This document shows positions 1 through 10,274 of a DNA stretch of 64,000 nt, piece by piece. Position 1 is the first letter of the stretch. The number at the start of each line of letters is the position of its first letter. Both the position numbers and the translations under genes were made by a program. The notes beneath the pieces were generated by a model that was not told the origin of the DNA, did not search any database, and was given only the letters and a program-made list of their open reading frames with translations. The stretch spans positions 186,001-250,000 of the forward strand of contig NZ_JBHRXK010000002.1 in the NCBI RefSeq assembly GCF_042648505.1, written 5' to 3'. This stretch comes from Lysobacter_L cavernae. GTDB taxonomy: Bacteria > Pseudomonadota > Gammaproteobacteria > Xanthomonadales > Xanthomonadaceae.

Positions 1-529
1 GCGTGACGATCATCAGCGGCACCACCTGCAACCGCTGGAAGCTGTCCGCCCACAGGCCGATGATGAAACCGAACAGGCTGAAGGTCAGCGCCGTCAACAC
101 CAGGAAGCACAGCATCCAGAACGGATGCGCGATTTCATAGGGGACGAAGAAGCGCGCGGTGACCAGGATCAGTGCACCCAGCATCAGCGACTTGGTCGCC
201 GCCGCGCCGACGTAGCCGATCACGATCTCGAAAGCGTTGACCGGTGCCGACAACAGCTCGTAGATCGTGCCGGACCACTTGGGCATGTAGATGCCGAACG
301 AGGCGTTGGAGACGCTTTCGCTCAACAGCGACAGCATGATCAGGCCGGGGATGATGAAGGCGCCGTAGCTGACGCCGTCGACCTCGCCCATGCGCGAGCC
401 GATCGCCGCGCCGAAAACGATGAAGTACAGCGACGTCGACAGCACCGGCGAGACCATGCTCTCCATCAGCGTGCGGAAGGTGCGCGCCATCTCGAACTTG
501 TAGATCGCGCGGATCGCGTGGAGGTTCAT
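1..529 (-). CDS. ABC-2 type transporter permease (partial, 3' end outside window)
   Basis: Membrane subunit of an ABC exporter; the encoded 176 residues are the N-terminal two thirds of a YadH/NodJ-like permease (family usually about 250 aa). The protein starts MNLHAIRAIYKFEMARTFR and carries hydrophobic segments at roughly residues 25-45, 58-75, 100-125 and 140-162, with the family-typical stretch GFIIGLWADSFQRLQ near the window edge. It lies 118 bp downstream of the ATPase gene on the same strand, so the two very likely form one exporter. The substrate cannot be told from sequence. The reading frame stays open to base 1, so the truncation is caused by the window. Confidence 0.88.
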   Translation of the reverse strand, partial: MNLHAIRAIYKFEMARTFRTLMESMVSPVLSTSLYFIVFGAAIGSRMGEVDGVSYGAFIIPGLIMLSLLSESVSNASFGIYMPKWSGTIYELLSAPVNAFEIVIGYVGAAATKSLMLGALILVTARFFVPYEIAHPFWMLCFLVLTALTFSLFGFIIGLWADSFQRLQVVPLMIVT

Positions 530-597
530 GCCGCACCTGCCGGCGTTGTGGCCCGTGCAAGGCCGAAGGCCACACCCGGGACTCGCCACCTCGCCCC

Positions 598-626
598 CCC
601 GGGTGCGCTGCGCTTACCCGGGCTAC
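598..626. repeat. short palindromic intergenic repeat
   Basis: Between the ATPase and permease genes there is a palindrome whose arms are CCCGGGT and ACCCGGG around a GCGCTGCGCTT centre, followed by CTACGT. The motif at 31116-31148 has the same build (GTAGG, GGGT arm, AGCGCAGCG centre, ACCC arm), so these look like two members of one REP-like family. It could also affect mRNA stability between the two transporter genes, but it lacks a T-tract. Confidence 0.45.
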
Positions 627-647
627 GTCCTGTGTCGATGAACCGGC

Positions 648-1598
<951 letters not shown>

Positions 1599-1689
1599 GC
1601 CGCGTTCCTTTTGCAGCGACAACTCGGGCGCATCGTACCGGAGCACGGCGGAAGGACGTGGCATCGTGTTCATGCCGGCGATTGCACGC

Positions 1690-1953
1690 TCAACCCAACT
1701 CGCCGGACGAGCGGCCTGATGCAGCGGTGGCCGTCCGCGTCAGCCGGGCCAGCAGCGCGCGCACGGCGGGCACGACCACCCAGGCCGTGGGCAGCGCCAC
1801 GACGAAGGCCACCGGCCAATGCTGCAACCAGACCTGCACCAGGCCCGGGGCCGCGCCGTGATGCATGGCGGTCATGGCGAAGCTGATCACCGCCGACATC
1901 GCGGTCACCATGAGTGGAACAAAAGCGAATTGCGCTTGGCGGGGAGTCAGCAT
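1690..1953 (-). CDS. DUF2798 family small membrane protein
   Basis: An 87-residue protein with two predicted membrane helices (about residues 8-28 and 42-64). It begins MLTPRQAQFAFVPLMVTAMS and carries the short soluble link HHGAAPGLVQVWLQHWP typical of DUF2798 proteins, which are about 75-85 aa and of unknown function. The frame is open upstream to 2169, but the family alignment and the divergent gene starting at 2183 favour the start at 1953. It is separated from the ABC genes by 91 bp and need not be co-transcribed with them. Confidence 0.75.
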   Translation of the reverse strand: MLTPRQAQFAFVPLMVTAMSAVISFAMTAMHHGAAPGLVQVWLQHWPVAFVVALPTAWVVVPAVRALLARLTRTATAASGRSSGELG

Positions 1954-2182
1954 GGCGTCCGGCCGGTGTATGGGGGAGCGACATAGCCTAGGCAGCGCCG
2001 CCCGCATCGATAAGCCGGTAATACGGGGAAGAATCATCCCATCAACGGGCCAATGCGCGCTGTCACGATGGTTGCGTTCGATCGACAATGAAGTGCCGCG
2101 CTGCATTGCGCCACGCGCGGCGCGCTCAGGCACTCTAGTGGCCTCCCTGCCCCACCTGTTCCGACTCACTGCCGAGGACGTG

Positions 2183-2557
2183 ATGAAGTATCTGCTGATG
2201 GTCTACACCGATGACACCCTGCTCGACGCACTGCCCGCGGGCCAGTACGAGACGATGATGCGCGGCTGCCTCGCCCATGCCGACGAGCTGCAGGAGAGCG
2301 GTTGCCTGCTCGACTTCCAGCAGCTCGAAGCGCCCGTCACCGCCAAGTCGGTGCGTGTGCGCGGCGCTCGCGTGAGCATCACCGACGGCCCGTTTGCCGA
2401 GGCCAAGGAAGTCCTCGCCGGCTTCAACCTGATCGAGGCGGAAAGCATGGAAGAAGCCGTGCGCATCGCCCAGGAGTTCCCGTGGACGCGCACCGGCTGC
2501 ATCGAGGTGCGACCGGTGCGCGACATCGCCGCGGTGCGGCGCCAGGTGGGCGCCTGA
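2183..2557 (+). CDS. YCII-related (DGPF domain) protein
   Basis: A 124-residue soluble protein of the YciI-like superfamily, a small ferredoxin-like fold whose biochemical role is mostly unknown. The DGPFAEAKE motif near residue 73 and the C-terminal GCIEVRPV strand mark it. The chosen ATG follows GAGG by 6 bases; the open frame extends far upstream (1865) without family similarity. Such genes usually sit beside an ECF sigma factor gene, but none is seen here; the neighbours are a DUF2798 gene (divergent) and a deacetylase (convergent). Confidence 0.85.
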   Translation: MKYLLMVYTDDTLLDALPAGQYETMMRGCLAHADELQESGCLLDFQQLEAPVTAKSVRVRGARVSITDGPFAEAKEVLAGFNLIEAESMEEAVRIAQEFPWTRTGCIEVRPVRDIAAVRRQVGA

Positions 2558-2702
2558 CGCCCCGTCTCGCTGCGTGCGACAGGCGGCCACCACACTGGCC
2601 GCCTCCTCGTCAGGGAGACCCCGGGGCGGCGCACGGACTGGGACCGTTGCGTCGCCCCGGCTTCCGGCCCCCGTTTCGATTTCCGGTGGTGACCGCTCCG
2701 GT

Positions 2703-3680
2703 TCATTCCGAAGTCTCGCCGGCCAGCTCCAGCACCCACTTCGGCACCACCGGCTCGCCGGCGTAGAAGTCCTTGGGCTTGTTCTCAGCCATCGCCCAGC
2801 GGTGCAGCCAGCTCGGCCCGAAACGGCCGCGGTAACCGTCCGCACGCGCGTAGGCCGGGTCGGCCAGCGCCTGTTCCAGCGTCACCACGCGGTAGCCGCG
2901 ACGGCGCACTCCGGCGACCAGGTCGACCAAGGCCGCGGCATTGAGTTCGTTGGCGTGCATCAACCAGACCTGCGGCAGCGTGTAACCGAGTAGCGCCTGC
3001 GACTGGCGCTCGAAGTAGTCGACCTTGTTGAGCATGTACGGCACGTAGCCACGGCGCAGGCGCTGCAGCGTGGCGGCGCGCGCGGGCGTGTCGGGCTGGC
3101 CGTCGAGCACGTTGGCGTAGGCGAACGCCCACACCCATTCGCCGTTGTCGACCGTGACCGGCGCGATGCGGTAGCCGCGCGCGTCGAGGAAAGTCGCCAG
3201 CGCGGCCCGGTCCTCGGGCGTGCGACCGGCGCGCAGGTAAGGATGGCGGAACCAGCGCGGCACCTGTCCGCGCTGCGCCAGCAACGGCCGCAGTTGGCGT
3301 TCGCCACGCGCGATGTCGGCCTGGTAGGCCGGCAGGCCGACCGCATGCAGGTCAAGATGGCCGTAGGTGTGGTTGCCGAGCTCGTAACCCGCATCGAGCC
3401 AGTCGCGCAGCATCGCCACGCGCTCGGGCTGCAGCTGGCCGTCGACCTCGAGCTTGCCCTCGTTGACGAAGCCGGTGCCCGGGGCATCGGCCTGCTTCAG
3501 CGCCGCCATCAGTTGTGCGTGGCGCACCGGCAGTTGTGCCGCCGGCGTGCGCTCGATGCGTTGCCACGGCAGGTCGTCGATGGTGATGGCGATACGACGG
3601 TCGGGCGCGGGCCCGGCCGCGAAGACCGTGGCCGAGGACAGCAGCGCGCACAGCCACAGCGCGCGGATCGGGTTTCGCAT
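2703..3680 (-). CDS. secreted polysaccharide deacetylase (NodB domain)
   Basis: Predicted periplasmic or secreted carbohydrate esterase (325 aa). An N-terminal signal peptide ends at VFAAG near residue 23. The NodB domain starts with ITIDDLPW (the usual TFDDG variant, residues 32-39) and continues with the metal-binding GNHTYGHLD near residue 101. A later motif, VWLMHANELNAAAL, carries the conserved histidine. Relatives remove acetyl groups from peptidoglycan, chitin or other glycans; the substrate here is not determinable. It is convergent with the YCII gene and divergent from the RcnB-like gene at 3872. Confidence 0.88.
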   Translation of the reverse strand: MRNPIRALWLCALLSSATVFAAGPAPDRRIAITIDDLPWQRIERTPAAQLPVRHAQLMAALKQADAPGTGFVNEGKLEVDGQLQPERVAMLRDWLDAGYELGNHTYGHLDLHAVGLPAYQADIARGERQLRPLLAQRGQVPRWFRHPYLRAGRTPEDRAALATFLDARGYRIAPVTVDNGEWVWAFAYANVLDGQPDTPARAATLQRLRRGYVPYMLNKVDYFERQSQALLGYTLPQVWLMHANELNAAALVDLVAGVRRRGYRVVTLEQALADPAYARADGYRGRFGPSWLHRWAMAENKPKDFYAGEPVVPKWVLELAGETSE

Positions 3681-3871
3681 CGGGCGCTCACATCTTGGAA
3701 GGGGCGAAGTGTAGCCAAGGCGCTGGCACCGCTGAAAACGCTTTATCTAAAGGCCCGATGAAGCACGGCAGCGACGAATGGCGACCGCCGTCAAGGTTCT
3801 TCAATGGCGCGCCTTCGCGGCGCAAGCGGCGACGTAGGATCGCAGCGCCAATCAATTGCTCAGGGGGATCC

Positions 3872-4228
3872 ATGAAACGCCTGCTGTCCGCTGTTCTGCT
3901 CGGCTTCGTGTTCCTGTCGCCCGTGACCGTCCTCGCCAAGGGCAAGGGCAAGCACCACGACGACAGCCACCACCATGACGATCGCCACGACGACGACCAT
4001 GACGACGACGAGCGCGGCCACCCGCGCGGCAAGCACAAGGGCTGGCACAAGCAGGAGTACCGTCGCGGCGTGGTATACGAGGAGCGTCGCTATTACGTCG
4101 ACGATTACCGTCACTACCACCTGAATCCGCCGCCGCGTGGACACCGCTGGGTGCGCAGCAACGACGGCAAGTACATCCTGATCGCCGTGGCCACCGGCAT
4201 CATCGCCGACATCCTGCTCCACCACTGA
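3872..4228 (+). CDS. RcnB-like periplasmic protein with His/Asp-rich metal-binding tract
   Basis: A 118-residue exported protein. A signal peptide (MKRLLSAVLLGFVFLSPVTVLA) is followed by a very acidic, histidine-rich run at about residues 27-50, then a basic linker and the RcnB-type stretch YHLNPPPRGHRWVRSNDGKY. The C-terminus (ILIAVATGIIADILLHH) is hydrophobic and probably membrane-inserted. RcnB in E. coli modulates nickel/cobalt export; many xanthomonad homologues have no assigned role, and a metal function here is inferred only from composition. The start follows a G-rich AGGGGGATC box. Confidence 0.8.
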   Translation: MKRLLSAVLLGFVFLSPVTVLAKGKGKHHDDSHHHDDRHDDDHDDDERGHPRGKHKGWHKQEYRRGVVYEERRYYVDDYRHYHLNPPPRGHRWVRSNDGKYILIAVATGIIADILLHH

Positions 4229-4249
4229 GCGTCGCAACATTGCCCAGCG

Positions 4250-4280
4250 CGAGCCCCGCATCACGCGGGGCTCGTCGTTT
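4250..4280 (+). terminator. rho-independent terminator after the RcnB-like gene
   Basis: A perfect 10-bp stem (CGAGCCCCGC / GCGGGGCTCG) with a 5-base loop is followed by TCGTTT. It lies 21 bases after the stop codon of the RcnB-like gene. Confidence 0.75.
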
Positions 4281-4479
4281 CCGCATCCGCGCTGCGTCAT
4301 GAGTACCGCCTGCCCCTCCTGCGGCCCGGCGGCTTGGCAGCGGTAGCAAGCGTCGCTTGTCGCTTTCCGACCCCGCCTGCATTATCACGCTGCGCTCAGG
4401 CAGATGAGCGCCCGCTGGTTCGCGGACGCGCCGTGTCGGCTGCGGACCGCTTTTGTTCACGGCATTCATGGAGGTTGCA

Positions 4480-5067
4480 GTGAAGAAATCCCCCTTGTTC
4501 CGCGTACTTCCGCTGGCTTTGACGCTGGCGCTGGCCACCGCATGCTCGACCGCGCCCGCCGACGACGGCCCGCGCGAGGTCACGGCCGTCGAGGTCAGCG
4601 TCAATGGCACGGTCACCGCCATCGACACGCCGCTGCGCCTGGTCACCATCCGCGACGACGGCGGCGCGCAGTTGCAGGTGCATGCCGACGAGGACGTGCG
4701 CAACTTCGAGCAGATCCGCGTCGGCGACACGGTCAGCGTCGATTACCTGCGTGCGGTCGCGATCGACATCCAACCGGCCGGTAGCGCCAAGCCCGGCGCC
4801 TACATCAAGCAGGACCACGACGTTGCCAAGCTCGGCGACAAGCCCGGCGCCAGCGCCTCGGAAACCGTGACGGTACTGGCACCGATCCAGGCGATCGACA
4901 CCGCCAACAACACCGTCACCGTGCAGGGCCCGCGCGGCAACGTCGTCACCCTCGACGTGGTCGAGCCCGAGCACCGTGCCCGCCTGGGCCAACTCAAGGT
5001 CGGCGACATGCTGCGCGTGGCGTTCACCGAAGCCGCCGCGGTGGAGATCCGCCCGAAGGGCCGGTAA
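4480..5067 (+). CDS. lipoprotein with two internal repeats (DUF5666-like)
   Basis: A 195-residue predicted lipoprotein. The signal peptide ends in LALATAC, giving an acylated cysteine near residue 22. The mature part holds two related units of about 60 residues: GTVTAIDTPLRLVTIRDD... and APIQAIDTANNTVTVQGP..., each closing with a VGD-phi-phi-V strand and a final EIRP/DIQP. This resembles the DUF5666-type beta-barrel repeats. The GTG at 4480 was chosen because GGAGG precedes it by 5 bases; the upstream in-frame ATG at 4453 is poorer. The function is unknown. Confidence 0.75.
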   Translation: MKKSPLFRVLPLALTLALATACSTAPADDGPREVTAVEVSVNGTVTAIDTPLRLVTIRDDGGAQLQVHADEDVRNFEQIRVGDTVSVDYLRAVAIDIQPAGSAKPGAYIKQDHDVAKLGDKPGASASETVTVLAPIQAIDTANNTVTVQGPRGNVVTLDVVEPEHRARLGQLKVGDMLRVAFTEAAAVEIRPKGR

Positions 5068-5089
5068 GTGCGTCGCCAGAGAAGGCATG

Positions 5090-5124
5090 CCACGCGCCGG
5101 TCTGATCCGGCGCGTGGCCGTTTT
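5090..5124. terminator. strong terminator between convergent genes
   Basis: An 11-bp perfect stem (CCACGCGCCGG / CCGGCGCGTGG) with loop TCTGAT is followed by CCGTTTT on the plus strand. It lies just after the lipoprotein gene and before the end of the convergent membrane-protein gene. Confidence 0.85.
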
Positions 5125-5139
5125 CGGCCGCGCTGTTGA

Positions 5140-7284
5140 TCAGTCGCCGGCCAGACTCACCTCGAGCGCGGTGAGCCCGACCTTCCACTTCCTCATCTGC
5201 TTCTTCGACACTGACGGCGACGCGAACTGCAGATCGAGCTTGCGGAAATGGACCCGCCCCGACCCGGGCGGCACGCGCAGCGACACGCGGTAACGGCCGT
5301 GCCCGTCCGGCGACACCTGCGCCAGGGCCTGCCCGTCCATGAGCACGCGCAGCGTTGCGCGCGTCGGCACCTTGGTGAGGTCCTGCAACTCGAACTGCGC
5401 CTGCAAGGCAGCCGCAGCATGCCCGCCGGTCGGCAGGTACACGCTGGCACCGGTCATCGGGATCTGGATCTGCTCGGCGTCGATGCGTTCGCCGTCGGCG
5501 CCCAGCAGGGCGCGCGCCTGACTGCCCTGGGACAAGTCGGCGTGGAAGGGCAGGCGGTAGTACGGGCCGGCATCGGCGATCGCCTCGGCACTGCGCAGGT
5601 TGGTCGCGCCCGGTGGCAGCGCGGTGCCCCAATCGGGGGCGAGCACGATGCGATCCTGCAACCGGAACAGCGCATCGCGAGGACGCACCAGGGCGGCACG
5701 CACGGTGTCGACCATGCTGTCGTTCACCAGGTACAGCGAATCGGGTTCGGGCGCACCGGCAAAAAGCTGCGCCCGCTTGCGCTGGTCCAGTGCCCAGAAC
5801 GGCTTCACGTCGAGGCGCGCCACCTGCACGATTTCCGTGGCCATGCCGTGCCGCTGCGCATAGAAGGCGGCCGCTTCCCAGCCCGGACCGGCGAACGTGG
5901 TCGGCATCCGGCGAAGGTTCTGGTACTTGCCCCCCGCGTCATCCCAGAACGCGGAACGCAGATCCCCTGGCAAGGTCATGGCGGCGCGGGCGTGGTTGTT
6001 GGCGCGCACTTGCGACCAGCCCGGATACAGGTCGACCGCCTGCAACACCAGCACCGCCACCAGGACGGCGCGCAACCATACGCGCGGCAGCGCGCGCGCC
6101 ACGACGAACAACGCAGCCACCACGACCAGGTAGTAGACCACCCAGAACAGACGGCCCGTCGCCTGCACCGGCAGTGCCTGCAATTTTTCCACCAGTCGCG
6201 CAGGCAGCGGCAGCGGCCACTGCACACCGCCCAGGCCGATGACGTGGGTCGTTGCCAACGCAGTGAGCACCACCGCCATCAATGCCAGCCCGGTGTGCCG
6301 CGGTTTCCACTGCGCACGCACGCCTTTGCCCAGGGTCAGCGCCAGCGCGACCAGCACGATCGCGCCGGCGCCGAGGTAGTTGAAGCCTTCGTACTCGCCC
6401 GCCGCCGTGCGCGCATGCAGGCCGAATGCCGACCAGCCGGCGCCGTCGAACGGCGCCAGCAGGTTCATCTTGTAATGACCGAACCCGGTGGCGCGCATGC
6501 CGCGCCCGGACACGGTGAACAAACCCGACAGCCAGCCCGATAGCAGCGCCGCACCCACCACCAGGCCGCCTTCCTTGAGCAGCATGGCCTTGCGGGCAGG
6601 CAGCGCGGCATCCTCGCGGTAGCGGCGGATCAGGTCGGTGACCCACAGCACGCCCACCAGGACGAACAGGTAGGCGTGGATCGCCATGGCGCAGGCAACC
6701 AGCAACGCCCACCACGAGGCCTGGCGCTGACGGTCCGTGCGCAGGCACAGGTAGAGTCCGGCCAGCAGCGGCCAATGCCCGACCAGCGCCAGGTGCCCGC
6801 TCAGGCGGTTGAGCATCGGCGGCGCCGTCACCAGCAAAAGCACGACGACGCTGCGGAACACCAGGTCGCGCGACGCCAGCCCGGCCAGTTTCCAGGCAAA
6901 CCACGCCTGCAGCACCAGGCACATCAGCACCCACAGGCCAAAGTACTGGAACGGGGCCGGCAACAGTGGCGCCAGTAATTTGAAAAACACCGCCAGCAAC
7001 GGGATCGAGTCGGAGTAATAGACCGACGAGGCGATCTCGAGGCCGTAAGCTGGATTGGCGCCCGGCGGCCACTGCCACGGCGAATCGCGATAAAACGCCC
7101 AGCCCAGGTAGCTCTGCGCCAGATCGCCGTGGCTCAACCAGGCGACATGGCCCGGCACCAGGATCGCGCCCCCGCCCAGCGCGAAGAACACGAGCGTGCC
7201 GAGCAGCATGGGCCACAGGAACGCCGCGCGCGGATCACGCGGCAGCAGGGAGGCAAACGCAGGGTGCTCGCGATCGGGCTGCAA
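5140..7284 (-). CDS. large multi-pass membrane protein (DUF6311 / GT-C-like)
   Basis: A 714-residue protein with about 10-12 hydrophobic segments in the first 430 residues, then a soluble domain of about 250 residues rich in beta strands. The first loop contains GHVAWLSHGDLAQSYLGW, and the layout (membrane part plus C-terminal periplasmic domain) resembles DUF6311 and YfhO/GT-C glycosyltransferase-like proteins. No catalytic motif is certain, so enzymatic activity is not claimed. The start given is a TTG; no ATG follows until the first membrane helix. It is convergent with the lipoprotein gene across a terminator. Confidence 0.7.
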   Translation of the reverse strand: MQPDREHPAFASLLPRDPRAAFLWPMLLGTLVFFALGGGAILVPGHVAWLSHGDLAQSYLGWAFYRDSPWQWPPGANPAYGLEIASSVYYSDSIPLLAVFFKLLAPLLPAPFQYFGLWVLMCLVLQAWFAWKLAGLASRDLVFRSVVVLLLVTAPPMLNRLSGHLALVGHWPLLAGLYLCLRTDRQRQASWWALLVACAMAIHAYLFVLVGVLWVTDLIRRYREDAALPARKAMLLKEGGLVVGAALLSGWLSGLFTVSGRGMRATGFGHYKMNLLAPFDGAGWSAFGLHARTAAGEYEGFNYLGAGAIVLVALALTLGKGVRAQWKPRHTGLALMAVVLTALATTHVIGLGGVQWPLPLPARLVEKLQALPVQATGRLFWVVYYLVVVAALFVVARALPRVWLRAVLVAVLVLQAVDLYPGWSQVRANNHARAAMTLPGDLRSAFWDDAGGKYQNLRRMPTTFAGPGWEAAAFYAQRHGMATEIVQVARLDVKPFWALDQRKRAQLFAGAPEPDSLYLVNDSMVDTVRAALVRPRDALFRLQDRIVLAPDWGTALPPGATNLRSAEAIADAGPYYRLPFHADLSQGSQARALLGADGERIDAEQIQIPMTGASVYLPTGGHAAAALQAQFELQDLTKVPTRATLRVLMDGQALAQVSPDGHGRYRVSLRVPPGSGRVHFRKLDLQFASPSVSKKQMRKWKVGLTALEVSLAGD

Positions 7285-7579
7285 GGTCAGGGCTCAGTTG
7301 GTGGTGGCGGTTCGATGCGACGCCGGCAAGCGATCCCCGTCCGTGGCGTCGCAACGAGGCAGGAGTCGGATGGTACCGGAGAAGGCTTGCTTTCGATCGC
7401 GGTGTGCGGTCTGCGTCATTTGACTTTTGCAGCACCCAGCACCGCGACGAGACCGCGTGGTGCATTGGCCCATGACATCCGCTCGTGACGACCGGCACTT
7501 GGGAGATGCAACCCCGCGGTGCGTCCATGCATCCCAGACCATGACCCATCGTTACCACGCGCGCCGCCTCGGAGCTTCC

Positions 7580-8926
7580 ATGACGCTTGTCCGTACCCTG
7601 CCTGTCCTGCTCGCGACCTTGCTCGCCAGCCACATCGCTTCGGCCGCCGACGTGAATTGCCACGCCGGGGCGTATCGCCTCGACGACGGTGCACTCGTCG
7701 ACGTCGCACCGGTCAGCGAACCCAACCAGTTGCGCTGGCGCCTGATCGACGGCCGCACCGGCCTGCTCACCGCCGACGCCGACGGCCAATGGAGCAGCAC
7801 GCTGGGCTGGACCGGACGCCCCGACGGTGTGCGCGTGCGGTTCGGCGATTGCACCAGCGGACGCATCAGCTTCGATGGACACAACGGCAGCAAGCTCGTG
7901 TTCGACATCGTGCCGACCACGTTCCAGGGCAACGGTGTCACCCTGCGCGGACGCCTGGTGCTGCCGCAGGGATCAGGGCCGGTCCCGGTGACGGTGGCGG
8001 TGCACGGCTCGGAGCACTATTCGGGTGTCGACCGCTACCACCTGCAGAACCTGTTGCCGGCCAACGGCATCGGTGTGTTCGTCTACGACAAGCGCGGCAC
8101 CGGCGGCTCCAGCGGTAAGTACACGCAGGATTTCGCCTTGCTGTCCGATGACGCCAAGGCCGCGCTCGACGAAGCGCGTCGCCTGGCCGGCAAGCGCGCC
8201 GGCCGCATGGGGTTCTTCGGCGGCAGTCAGGGCGGTTGGGTCGCGCCGCTGGCGGCGAGCAAGGCGTCCGGCGTCGACTTCGTCGCCGTCGGTTACGGCC
8301 TGGCCGAAAGCCCGCTGGCCGAGGACCGTGAGCAGGTCATGCTCGATCTGCGCACCGCCGGCTACGGCGACGACGTGCTGAGCAAGGCGCGCGAGGTGAC
8401 CGACGCCACCGGCGTGATCGTGGCCACGCGCGGCGCACGTGGCTGGGAGCAGATGGACGTGGTACGGGCCAAGTACGGCCGCGAGCCGTGGTGGACCGCG
8501 ATGAAGGGCGAATTCACCGGTTTGGTGGCGCAGCACACCCGCGTGGAACTGGCGAAGCTGCAGCAGGAGATGGAACTAGGCACCAGTTGGGACTACGACC
8601 CGATGCCCGTGCTGCGCAGCCTGAGCACGCCGCAACTGTGGATGCTCGGCGCGGACGATCGCGAAGCGCCGCCGGAGGAAACCCGCAAGCGGCTGGTCGC
8701 GCTGGCCGGCGAAGGCCGCCCGATCAGTGCCGTCGTGTTTCCCGGGACCGACCACGGCATCATCGAGTTCGATACCGACGCCCAGGGCGAGCGCCACTCG
8801 ACACGCATCGCCGACGGCTACTTCCGCATGCAGATCGAATGGATCAAGACCGGTCGCCTCGCGCACGCGCCCTACGGCAATGCGCAGATTCTGGCAACGC
8901 CGAAGGCGCCCGTCGCCGCAAGGTGA
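7580..8926 (+). CDS. secreted alpha/beta hydrolase
   Basis: A 448-residue exported serine hydrolase. The signal peptide ends at SHIASAA near residue 22, followed by a beta-rich domain of about 90 residues. The catalytic domain has an oxyanion/turn element YDKRGTGGSSG, the nucleophile elbow GGSQGGW with Ser216, an aspartate region LGADDREAP and the terminal histidine GTDHGI. Similar proteins are annotated as S9-like peptidases or esterases; which applies here cannot be told. The ATG at 7580 follows GGAGC by 4 bases, and the preceding open frame (from 7427) encodes nothing recognisable. Confidence 0.85.
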   Translation: MTLVRTLPVLLATLLASHIASAADVNCHAGAYRLDDGALVDVAPVSEPNQLRWRLIDGRTGLLTADADGQWSSTLGWTGRPDGVRVRFGDCTSGRISFDGHNGSKLVFDIVPTTFQGNGVTLRGRLVLPQGSGPVPVTVAVHGSEHYSGVDRYHLQNLLPANGIGVFVYDKRGTGGSSGKYTQDFALLSDDAKAALDEARRLAGKRAGRMGFFGGSQGGWVAPLAASKASGVDFVAVGYGLAESPLAEDREQVMLDLRTAGYGDDVLSKAREVTDATGVIVATRGARGWEQMDVVRAKYGREPWWTAMKGEFTGLVAQHTRVELAKLQQEMELGTSWDYDPMPVLRSLSTPQLWMLGADDREAPPEETRKRLVALAGEGRPISAVVFPGTDHGIIEFDTDAQGERHSTRIADGYFRMQIEWIKTGRLAHAPYGNAQILATPKAPVAAR

Positions 8927-9110
8927 TCGGCCGGGGCGGTCAGCCGTTCAACGCTGGCCGCCCATGTCCTGCGGACCCGTGAGCGTTTCGCCCAACCCGC
9001 ACGTTCATGACGTGCACCGGCACACCCTCCGGCAGAAGATCGCAACCTCGATCAATCGACCGCGGCCACCATGGGCGCAACGGACATCCCCGGCCTCCAG
9101 GAGCCTCGAC

Positions 9111-9521
9111 ATGCCGACTGCCTCACTGGAAGGCGGCTGCCAATGTGGCGCGATCCGCTACCGGATCAGCGGTGCCCCGGTCATGACCGCGCTGTGCCAT
9201 TGCCGTATGTGCCGCCGCGCCAACGCCGCGCCCGCCGTTGCCTGGGCGATGGTCGAACAATCACAGCTCGCCTACCTAACCGATGCGCCGGCGACCCACG
9301 AATCCTCACCGGGTGCGCATCGCGGTTTCTGCCCGCGTTGCGGCACGCCGATCAGCTTCACCGCCGACTATCTGCCGGGACTGATCGACATCACCATCGG
9401 CAGCCTCGACGAACCGGCCCGGGTGCCGCCCGCGTTCCACTATTGGGAATCCGAACGCCTGCCCTGGCTGCAGCTGGGCGACGCACTGCCGCGTCACCGC
9501 GAATTTCCGCCGATGGCGTAA
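9111..9521 (+). CDS. GFA family (glutathione-dependent formaldehyde-activating-like) protein
   Basis: A 136-residue zinc protein of the Gfa/CENP-V fold. Cysteine pairs are in place: GGCQCGAIRY (residues 8-17), CHCRMC (about 32-37) and FCPRCG (about 78-83). Family members were first described as glutathione-dependent formaldehyde-activating enzymes, though most have no proven activity. AGGAG lies 8 bases before the ATG; the frame is open upstream to 8727 only because it overlaps the hydrolase gene. It is convergent with the DUF1697 gene, 16 bp away. A second GFA gene is at 61267. Confidence 0.88.
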   Translation: MPTASLEGGCQCGAIRYRISGAPVMTALCHCRMCRRANAAPAVAWAMVEQSQLAYLTDAPATHESSPGAHRGFCPRCGTPISFTADYLPGLIDITIGSLDEPARVPPAFHYWESERLPWLQLGDALPRHREFPPMA

Positions 9522-9537
9522 CCCCCCGCGCCCACCG

Positions 9538-10050
9538 TCAGGCGGTGCCAGCCATCTCGACGAGTTTGGCGATGGTGTTGAGGTTGCGCGCGGTGCCGGC
9601 CTTGGCCGCCGGGATCACCAGCTTGGAGTCGGCCATGCCGTCGCCGTAATGCACGTAGATCTCGCGCTTGCCCAGCGCGATCTCCTCGCCTTTGCGGTGC
9701 TTGACCGTGTCCAACGCATCGGCCGGTGGTGCCTCGTCTAGAAAGATCGCCACCACACGGTTGGGCGCCGCTTGTGGGAACGGATGGTCGGCCAACACCT
9801 GCGCCAACTCGGTGGCGCTGCGCACCAGCACGCCGACCGGCTTGCCGGCATAGCCCGCCAGTTGCGCCTCCAGTGCCGCCTTGACCTGTGCGGCCGTCGC
9901 GGTCGAGGTCAGCACCACGTTGCCGCTGGCGATGTAGGTGCGCACTTGCGCGAAACCGGCGGCCTCGCACAACGCACGCAGTTCGGCCATCGGCAGCTTG
10001 CCGGTGCCGCCGACGTTCACGGCGCGCAGCAGGGCGATGTAGGTCGTCAT
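9538..10050 (-). CDS. DUF1697 family protein
   Basis: A 170-residue cytoplasmic protein. The start MTTYIALLRAVNVGGTGKLP, the segment TYIASGNVVLTS near residue 38 and the C-terminal ARNLNTIAKLVEMA are hallmarks of DUF1697, a widespread family of unknown function. Length agrees with the family (about 175 aa). The open frame extends to 10206, but family similarity begins at the ATG at 10050. It is divergent from the serine protease gene at 10275. Confidence 0.87.
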   Translation of the reverse strand: MTTYIALLRAVNVGGTGKLPMAELRALCEAAGFAQVRTYIASGNVVLTSTATAAQVKAALEAQLAGYAGKPVGVLVRSATELAQVLADHPFPQAAPNRVVAIFLDEAPPADALDTVKHRKGEEIALGKREIYVHYGDGMADSKLVIPAAKAGTARNLNTIAKLVEMAGTA

Positions 10051-10274
10051 GCTGGACAGGATAGGGCACTCGCAAAGCGGACGGCGTCGCGCTTCGTTCG
10101 CAAGCAGCACATGCATGCCCCCGGCGCGCAACGGGCCACGGTACGGCCGCGGTTGCCACTGCCGACCAACGGCCATGACGTTTCCACCAACCGCCAACCC
10201 CACCACAAATCGCTGCCACGCGCCTGCCTATGCTCGGCCGGCCAATGGGCACCCATACGAACAAGGAGATGCGT

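Noticed and set aside
598..626. A terminator between the ABC ATPase and permease genes
   Set aside because: The palindrome lacks a T-tract and matches an extragenic repeat pattern also seen at 31116.
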